Source: Candidatus Cloacimonadota bacterium (GTDB taxonomy: Bacteria > Cloacimonadota > Cloacimonadia > Cloacimonadales > TCS61). Taken from it: a DNA stretch of 11,036 nt. The stretch's first letter is position 1; each line of letters starts with the position of its first letter. Of the stretch, positions 7,009 through 11,036 are shown piece by piece. Position numbers and translations under genes: made by a program. The stretch is from positions 1-11,036 of the forward strand of contig JAGLWO010000521.1 of NCBI GenBank assembly GCA_023133395.1, in the 5' to 3' direction. Under the pieces are notes generated by a model. The model did no database searches and had not been told where the DNA came from. It saw nothing but the letters and a program-made list of their open reading frames with translations.

Positions 7009-8708
7009 TAAAAAGCCTTAAACTCGATAATTTTATTATAGTAGAAAAGTTGCAGCTTGATTTTAATATAGGTTTACAGGTTTTGACTGGTGAAACAGGT
7101 GCAGGCAAATCGATCATTGTAGGCGCTATAAATGTTATTCTTGGCAGCCCGATTCTTCCCGGGATGTTATTTGATGAATTAAACCCTGCTTACCTTGAAG
7201 TTACTTTTGATATAGATAAAGACAATAAACCTTTCTTGGAACTACTTCAGAAATATGATGTGGATACTTCTGAAAATGAGATATTTCTAGTTAAGGAAAT
7301 AGGAACAAACCTCCGTGGAAAAAGTTATCTAAATGGTCGCAGAATATCAAGTGCTATTGTAAAAGAGTTCCGTGATGTTTTGCTGGACTTTCATAGCCAG
7401 AGAGACCAGCAAAGACTATTCGATAGGGAATACCAGCTTGAAGTTCTGGATAAATTTGGGAATCTGATCTCTAAAAGAGAAGAATTTGAATCTAAATTCA
7501 AAGAAACTGAATCAAAAATCAAGAAACTAATAAAATTGGAAAAACACGAAAAAGAACTTTTCGAAAAAATGAGACTCTACGAATACCAGATAAAGGAAAT
7601 TGAAGGAGAGAACCTTAACATTGGAGAAGATGAGAAACTCCAGACCGAACTGAATTTACTGACAAACGCAGAAGAAATTTTAAATCATGTTTCACGGATG
7701 GAACAGTTAATCTATGAAAATGAAAGTTCAGTTTATGATACAATAAATACGTTTATAGCACAGCTTTCAAGGTTTGAGGAAGATAATTCACATATCAAGA
7801 AAGCGGTTTCTTCACTTCGTGAATCTCTAGCAAATCTAGATGATTCGGTTTCCGAAATACGGAAACTTCAAAATATTATTGAGATAGACAGTACACGAAT
7901 GGAAGAAATTCAGGAGAGATTGAACAGCATTAATTCGCTTTGTTTAAAATACAAAAGAAACATAAAAGAAATATTGGATTACCTGGATGAAATAAAGGAA
8001 GAAATTGCTACTTTCTCATCAAGTCAGAATAAAATAAAACAGCTCCAGCAGGAAATTGAAACAGACATACGGATGATAAAAAAAATGGCTGATACGCTGA
8101 CTGAATGTAGAAAGAAAACTGCCCTGAAATTTGAGAAGGAAATTGATTCGAGCATAAAGAAATTAGCTTTACCAGAAGCCAGAATAAAGATAAAATTTGA
8201 CAAAGTAAGCAACACTAAAGATTTTACAGCTAAGTTGGATGGATTAAGTGTTGCAGGACAGGATGAAATTGATATTTATTTTTCAGCAAACAAAGGTGTT
8301 AAATTGCAGCCTTTCAGATTTGCAGCATCTGGAGGAGAATTATCCAGATTCCTTCTGACGATAAAGAAAATTCTGTCGGACAGACTGGATAGGAGAGTGA
8401 TAATTTTTGATGAAATTGATTCAGGTATAGGTGGCCGTACATCTGAACTCCTGGCTGAGTTTATTCATAACATTGGGAAATTTCATCAAGTTATTTGCAT
8501 AAGTCATTTACCCCATATTGCGGCTTATGCAGACAGGCATTTTGCAATAGTTAAAAGAAGTGGAGTAAAGACTTCAAAGGTTGAAGTAAATGTTATTAGT
8601 AAGAATGAGAGACGTGAAGAAATCGCTCGTATGCTTTCTGGTTCTAATACAGAATTAGCATTAAAGCACGCAGATGAATTATTAAAAAATAAAAGAGGAG
8701 TTGGTTAA
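7005..8708 (+). CDS. recN: DNA repair ATPase RecN
   Basis: RecN is an SMC-like ATPase that acts early in double-strand break repair by holding DNA ends or sister duplexes for RecA-dependent recombination. The 567-residue protein has Walker A GETGAGKS (29-36), a Q-loop region LLDFHSQRDQQ (126-136) and a long, highly charged coiled coil (about 150-385) in two arms. The ABC signature SGGELSR (442-448), Walker B VIIFDEIDSG (465-474) and switch His501 in ISHLPH complete the ATPase head. Length and order match RecN and are much shorter than true SMC proteins. The start is the ATG in an ATGA overlap with nadK, so translation is probably coupled. No SOS (LexA) box was recognisable just upstream; expression seems to come from the operon. 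The stop abuts the next ATG. Confidence 0.96.
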   Translation: MIKSLKLDNFIIVEKLQLDFNIGLQVLTGETGAGKSIIVGAINVILGSPILPGMLFDELNPAYLEVTFDIDKDNKPFLELLQKYDVDTSENEIFLVKEIGTNLRGKSYLNGRRISSAIVKEFRDVLLDFHSQRDQQRLFDREYQLEVLDKFGNLISKREEFESKFKETESKIKKLIKLEKHEKELFEKMRLYEYQIKEIEGENLNIGEDEKLQTELNLLTNAEEILNHVSRMEQLIYENESSVYDTINTFIAQLSRFEEDNSHIKKAVSSLRESLANLDDSVSEIRKLQNIIEIDSTRMEEIQERLNSINSLCLKYKRNIKEILDYLDEIKEEIATFSSSQNKIKQLQQEIETDIRMIKKMADTLTECRKKTALKFEKEIDSSIKKLALPEARIKIKFDKVSNTKDFTAKLDGLSVAGQDEIDIYFSANKGVKLQPFRFAASGGELSRFLLTIKKILSDRLDRRVIIFDEIDSGIGGRTSELLAEFIHNIGKFHQVICISHLPHIAAYADRHFAIVKRSGVKTSKVEVNVISKNERREEIARMLSGSNTELALKHADELLKNKRGVG

Positions 8709-9578
8709 ATGTTTAGAATAAGAAGAGACAGTAAGTATATTGTTATTATTGTTGTTATTGCATTATCTGTTTATTTAGGTCTAAGAAAATCAAACTTAAA
8801 AAATATTTTTATTCAACAGAGAGTCAGTGTAGATACATCGGTAGCACAGAAAATATTCGAAAGCTCATCTAATATTAGAAAGTTGAAAATGACGTATAAT
8901 GTCGAAGAGCTGGTCGATATTAATTCGTTTCTTGCAGAAATTCTTGAATATGAAGATACCTCAGCCAAATATTCTGATTCAAAAGGTTCTTACCATTTAC
9001 TTGTTTTTGAGTTTCATAATACTAATTTTAATGAAATAATGATGAAATTAAGACAGGTTAATGGTTTAGATTCTGAAAATATTCAGTCTGCTTCTACAAC
9101 TCTATTCAGTGCGAATATTGAAGAAAACCTTAAGAATAATCAACTGGCAAAAAAGAGAGTTCAGGAATTAATGAATAAATCAACGTCAGATGAAAAAATT
9201 GCTCGATTAAGCTCACAACTGGAAAAAATCCAGACAAAAATCGATAGTTTAAAAAACCAGAATGAAATCCGAAAACATAACTCTGAATATGACCTGGTTA
9301 TGCTTACAGCAGTGAAACAGGTGAGTGATGGTGGACTAAAGAAAAGCTTGAGAGTGTTTGTAGTGACTACATTTGTTGTACTCATCGCTCTTATTATTGG
9401 CTTAATAATTTTCTATTATATCACTGTATTGTTGATAAAACTTATGGCAGCAATGGGAATTAAAACTGCAAGAGCCTCGGCTTCAGGCTATGGTTACAGT
9501 TACAGACGACGTCCGTATGGCAGACAGGTAAAGAAAATTTATAAAGACGAAGATGGGAAAACAATAAAAGAGGAATAA
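8709..9578 (+). CDS. Membrane/coiled-coil protein, DUF4349-like architecture
   Basis: I do not recognise a named gene. The 289-residue protein has a basic N-terminus and a membrane segment or uncleaved signal anchor (about 9-24). An extracytoplasmic region follows, with a short alpha/beta-like part (about 40-135) and a charged coiled coil (about 137-190). A strong membrane segment (about 215-246) precedes a Tyr/Arg-rich then charged C-terminal tail (257-289). The order (strand block with FNEIMMKLRQV, long KR/E coiled coil, a second strand near YDLVMLTAV, then one membrane helix) resembles DUF4349 proteins. The GxxS/T-rich N-terminal half is divergent, so this is an inference from layout. AGAGGAG ending at 8700, 8 nt before ATG 8709, supports the start, which abuts the recN stop. 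Its position 21 nt before the NfeD-SPFH pair suggests a shared membrane context. No catalytic motif is visible. Confidence 0.75.
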   Translation: MFRIRRDSKYIVIIVVIALSVYLGLRKSNLKNIFIQQRVSVDTSVAQKIFESSSNIRKLKMTYNVEELVDINSFLAEILEYEDTSAKYSDSKGSYHLLVFEFHNTNFNEIMMKLRQVNGLDSENIQSASTTLFSANIEENLKNNQLAKKRVQELMNKSTSDEKIARLSSQLEKIQTKIDSLKNQNEIRKHNSEYDLVMLTAVKQVSDGGLKKSLRVFVVTTFVVLIALIIGLIIFYYITVLLIKLMAAMGIKTARASASGYGYSYRRRPYGRQVKKIYKDEDGKTIKEE

Positions 9579-9599
9579 ATTTTATTAGGAAGGTTTTAA

Positions 9600-10049
9600 A
9601 TGGATACATGGTTGATATGGGTAGCTATTGGAATTATTTGCATTATAATCGAGATATTTACACCAGGCTTCTTATTTATGAGTTTTGGTATTGGTGCAAT
9701 AATAACAGGAATGGTTTCGCTTGTACTTAAAAATGTCCCACTGCAGATACTGGTTTTTGCGGTTATCACATTTATGGTTTTTATCAGTTCGAGAAAACTC
9801 AGCAAAAAATTAATTTCCAAATCTTCTGAGGAGACAAATATCTATGCTTTGAAAGGAAAGAAAGGATTCGTAGTAAAAGAAATTCCAGAAGATGGTAGAG
9901 GATATGTAAAAGTTGGTGGTGAAGAATGGTCAGCAGTTTCCGAGGATGGGGAAAAGATAGAAAAAGATGAAAAAGTAATAATCATTAAAGTTGAAGGAAA
10001 TAAACTGATTGTTTCTCAAAAAGAAGAAATACAAAAGGAGGAAAAGTGA
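9600..10049 (+). CDS. nfeD: Short NfeD-like membrane protein (SPFH partner)
   Basis: This is a short-form NfeD protein of the kind encoded beside SPFH/stomatin genes; E. coli ybbJ-qmcA is a similar pair. Family members are thought to assist or anchor SPFH membrane assemblies, but the molecular role is not settled. The 149-residue protein has three hydrophobic helices (about residues 3-20, 24-43 and 48-63), with the typical IEIFTPGF around 17-24. A basic loop and a small beta-barrel OB-like domain (about 84-140) follow, including GYVKVGGEEWSA (101-112) and KVEGNKLIV (130-138). It lacks the N-terminal ClpP-like protease domain of long NfeD proteins. AGGAAGG at 9587-9593, 6 nt before ATG 9600, is a good ribosome binding site. 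Its stop overlaps the next start as GTGA. Confidence 0.9.
   Translation: MDTWLIWVAIGIICIIIEIFTPGFLFMSFGIGAIITGMVSLVLKNVPLQILVFAVITFMVFISSRKLSKKLISKSSEETNIYALKGKKGFVVKEIPEDGRGYVKVGGEEWSAVSEDGEKIEKDEKVIIIKVEGNKLIVSQKEEIQKEEK
10034..10041 (+). promoter_or_regulatory. Strong Shine-Dalgarno for the GTG-initiated SPFH gene
   Basis: AAAGGAGG lies 4 nt upstream of GTG 10046, within the last codons of the NfeD-like gene. It is the closest match to the ideal anti-16S sequence in the window and supports the GTG as start, with reinitiation or coupling after the overlapping TGA. Confidence 0.8.
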
Positions 10050-10981
10050 CGATAATTTTTATTATTTTAGCAGTATTAGTCCTAATATTAATTTCAAAAG
10101 GTCTTGTTGTTATAAAACAAGCACAGGTTATGATAATCGAAAGACTTGGAAAATATAATAGAACTCTGGAAAGTGGTCTTCATATAATCTGGCCAGTAGT
10201 AGATAAGTCGCGTCAGATAAACTGGCGGTATGTTAAAACAGATTTTAAGGGAAATAAGTATGTCCAGATAAAAACTGAAAGCAGGATCGATCTGCGAGAA
10301 ACCGTGTATGACTTTCCCCGTCAGAATGTGATCACCAGCGATAATGTAACAATTGAGATTGACGCACTTCTCTATTTTCAGGTTACAGATCCAGTCAAAG
10401 CCACTTACGAAATAAACAACCTGCCAAATGCGATTGAGAAACTAACTCAAACCACTTTACGTAATGTTATCGGAGAATTGGAATTGGATAAAACATTAAC
10501 TTCACGAGATACGATTAATACAAAACTTCGTGAAATATTAGACGATGCAACCGATAAATGGGGAGTGAAAGTTAACCGCGTTGAACTTCAGGATATTAAC
10601 CCTCCACAGGAAATCAAGATAGCAATGGAAAAACAAATGCGTGCTGAGCGTGACCGACGTGCTAAAATTCTTGAAGCTGAAGGAGAAAAAAGGTCTGCAA
10701 TATTGGTTGCAGAGGGTGATAAAGAAGCAAAAATTAAAAGAGCAGAAGGGGAAGCACGAGCAAAAGTTGTAGTTGCAGAAGCTGAGGCAAAGGCAATCAA
10801 AGAAATCTCCCAGGCTGTTAAAACTACAGGTACAGACCCGGCTCAATACCTGCTTGCTGTTAAATATATCAAAGCATTTAACGATATTGTCCAAAAGGAT
10901 GATAAAACTGTTGTTATTCCTTATGAAGCATCAGCTATGCTTGGTTCTATAAAAGCTTTGGAAAAAGTTTTTAAAAGTTAG
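10046..10981 (+). CDS. qmcA: SPFH/band 7 (stomatin-like, QmcA-type) membrane protein
   Basis: SPFH proteins form large oligomeric cages on membranes, linked to membrane microdomains and to control of membrane proteases. The 311-residue protein has an N-terminal membrane segment (about 2-17) and a band 7 domain (about 19-190). Its hallmarks include QAQVMIIERLGKYNRTLESG (25-44), RIDLRETVYDFPRQNVIT (80-97) and TLRNVIGELELD (137-148). A long Ala/Glu-rich coiled coil (about 195-258) and a conserved C-terminal segment (AQYLLAVKYIKAF) follow. About 18-20 residues around 60-79 appear inserted relative to the compact QmcA form. The GTG start follows a strong Shine-Dalgarno and overlaps the NfeD-like stop as GTGA. 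The stop TAG is 25 nt before the terminator hairpin, so this is the last gene of the run. Confidence 0.93.
   Translation: MTIIFIILAVLVLILISKGLVVIKQAQVMIIERLGKYNRTLESGLHIIWPVVDKSRQINWRYVKTDFKGNKYVQIKTESRIDLRETVYDFPRQNVITSDNVTIEIDALLYFQVTDPVKATYEINNLPNAIEKLTQTTLRNVIGELELDKTLTSRDTINTKLREILDDATDKWGVKVNRVELQDINPPQEIKIAMEKQMRAERDRRAKILEAEGEKRSAILVAEGDKEAKIKRAEGEARAKVVVAEAEAKAIKEISQAVKTTGTDPAQYLLAVKYIKAFNDIVQKDDKTVVIPYEASAMLGSIKALEKVFKS
10676..10807 (+). repeat. Four 33-nt units coding an 11-residue repeat
   Basis: Within the SPFH gene, AEG/AEA begins at residues 211, 222, 233 and 244, exactly 11 apart (DNA starts 10676, 10709, 10742, 10775). The units read AEGEKRSAILV, AEGDKEAKIKR, AEGEARAKVVV and AEAEAKAIKEI. 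The DNA units differ at many bases, so the repeat is conserved at protein level rather than being a recent DNA duplication. An 11-residue period fits a hendecad coiled coil. Confidence 0.85.
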
Positions 10982-11006
10982 AATAAAAATAAATTTATAC
11001 ATTTTC

Positions 11007-11033
11007 AAAGACGCAGATATTTGCGTCTTTTTT
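11007..11033 (+). terminator. Rho-independent terminator closing the gene run
   Basis: The left arm AAAGACGCA (11007-11015) pairs perfectly with TGCGTCTTT (11022-11030) around the 6-nt loop GATATT, giving a 9-bp stem. The T-run at 11028-11033 follows directly. It begins 25 nt after the SPFH stop codon. The A-rich left arm means the hairpin could also act on a convergent transcript, but any gene beyond the window edge is not visible. Confidence 0.92.
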
Positions 11034-11036
11034 ATA

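Noticed and set aside
10676..10807. 33-nt repeats as a CRISPR-like or tandem DNA repeat
   Set aside because: The units are contiguous, diverged in DNA and lie inside a coding frame; they encode a coiled-coil repeat.
10538..10894. Cys/Phe-rich open frame on the minus strand
   Set aside because: It is the antisense shadow of the SPFH coiled coil; Ala/Glu/Lys codons read backwards give Cys/Phe/Ser. It has no ribosome binding site and no family features.

Overview
The window is one compact run of 13 protein genes, all on the + strand. Intergenic gaps are at most 33 nt, several junctions overlap or abut, and a clear rho-independent terminator closes the run at the right end. I see no tRNA, rRNA, CRISPR array, insertion sequence or phage gene. 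The DNA is AT-rich (about one third GC by eye). A SurA-like periplasmic chaperone and a second parvulin-like protein imply a Gram-negative, diderm envelope. Reading def-fmt-DUF116-rsgA in one run resembles Firmicutes-type or deep-branching gene order more than Proteobacteria. Together this suggests an uncultivated or anaerobic diderm lineage, for example FCB-group or Cloacimonadota-like. That placement is an inference with low confidence.

Layout. (1) 1-1995: two parvulin-family proteins for periplasmic folding, the first cut by the left edge. (2) 2029-2839: pgpA (last step of phosphatidylglycerol synthesis) and yajC (Sec translocon accessory). (3) 2820-4322: def and fmt, which remove and add the formyl group of initiator methionine. 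They abut with no gap. (4) 4312-5079: a DUF116 membrane protein with eight cysteines in its soluble part. (5) 5076-6140: rsgA, a GTPase for 30S subunit maturation. (6) 6154-8708: nadK (NADP synthesis) and recN (double-strand break repair), a pair also adjacent in E. coli. (7) 8709-9578: an unnamed membrane and coiled-coil protein whose architecture resembles DUF4349. (8) 9600-10981: an NfeD-like protein and a QmcA/stomatin-like SPFH protein, a widely conserved pair. (9) 11007-11033: terminator.

Most genes are housekeeping. The less explained parts are the DUF116 protein, the DUF4349-like protein placed just before the NfeD-SPFH pair, the exact 11-residue repeats of the SPFH coiled coil, the unusual distribution of parvulin histidines, and long homopolymer tracts inside pgpA and def. 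I found no clearly new defence, mobile or biosynthetic system here.
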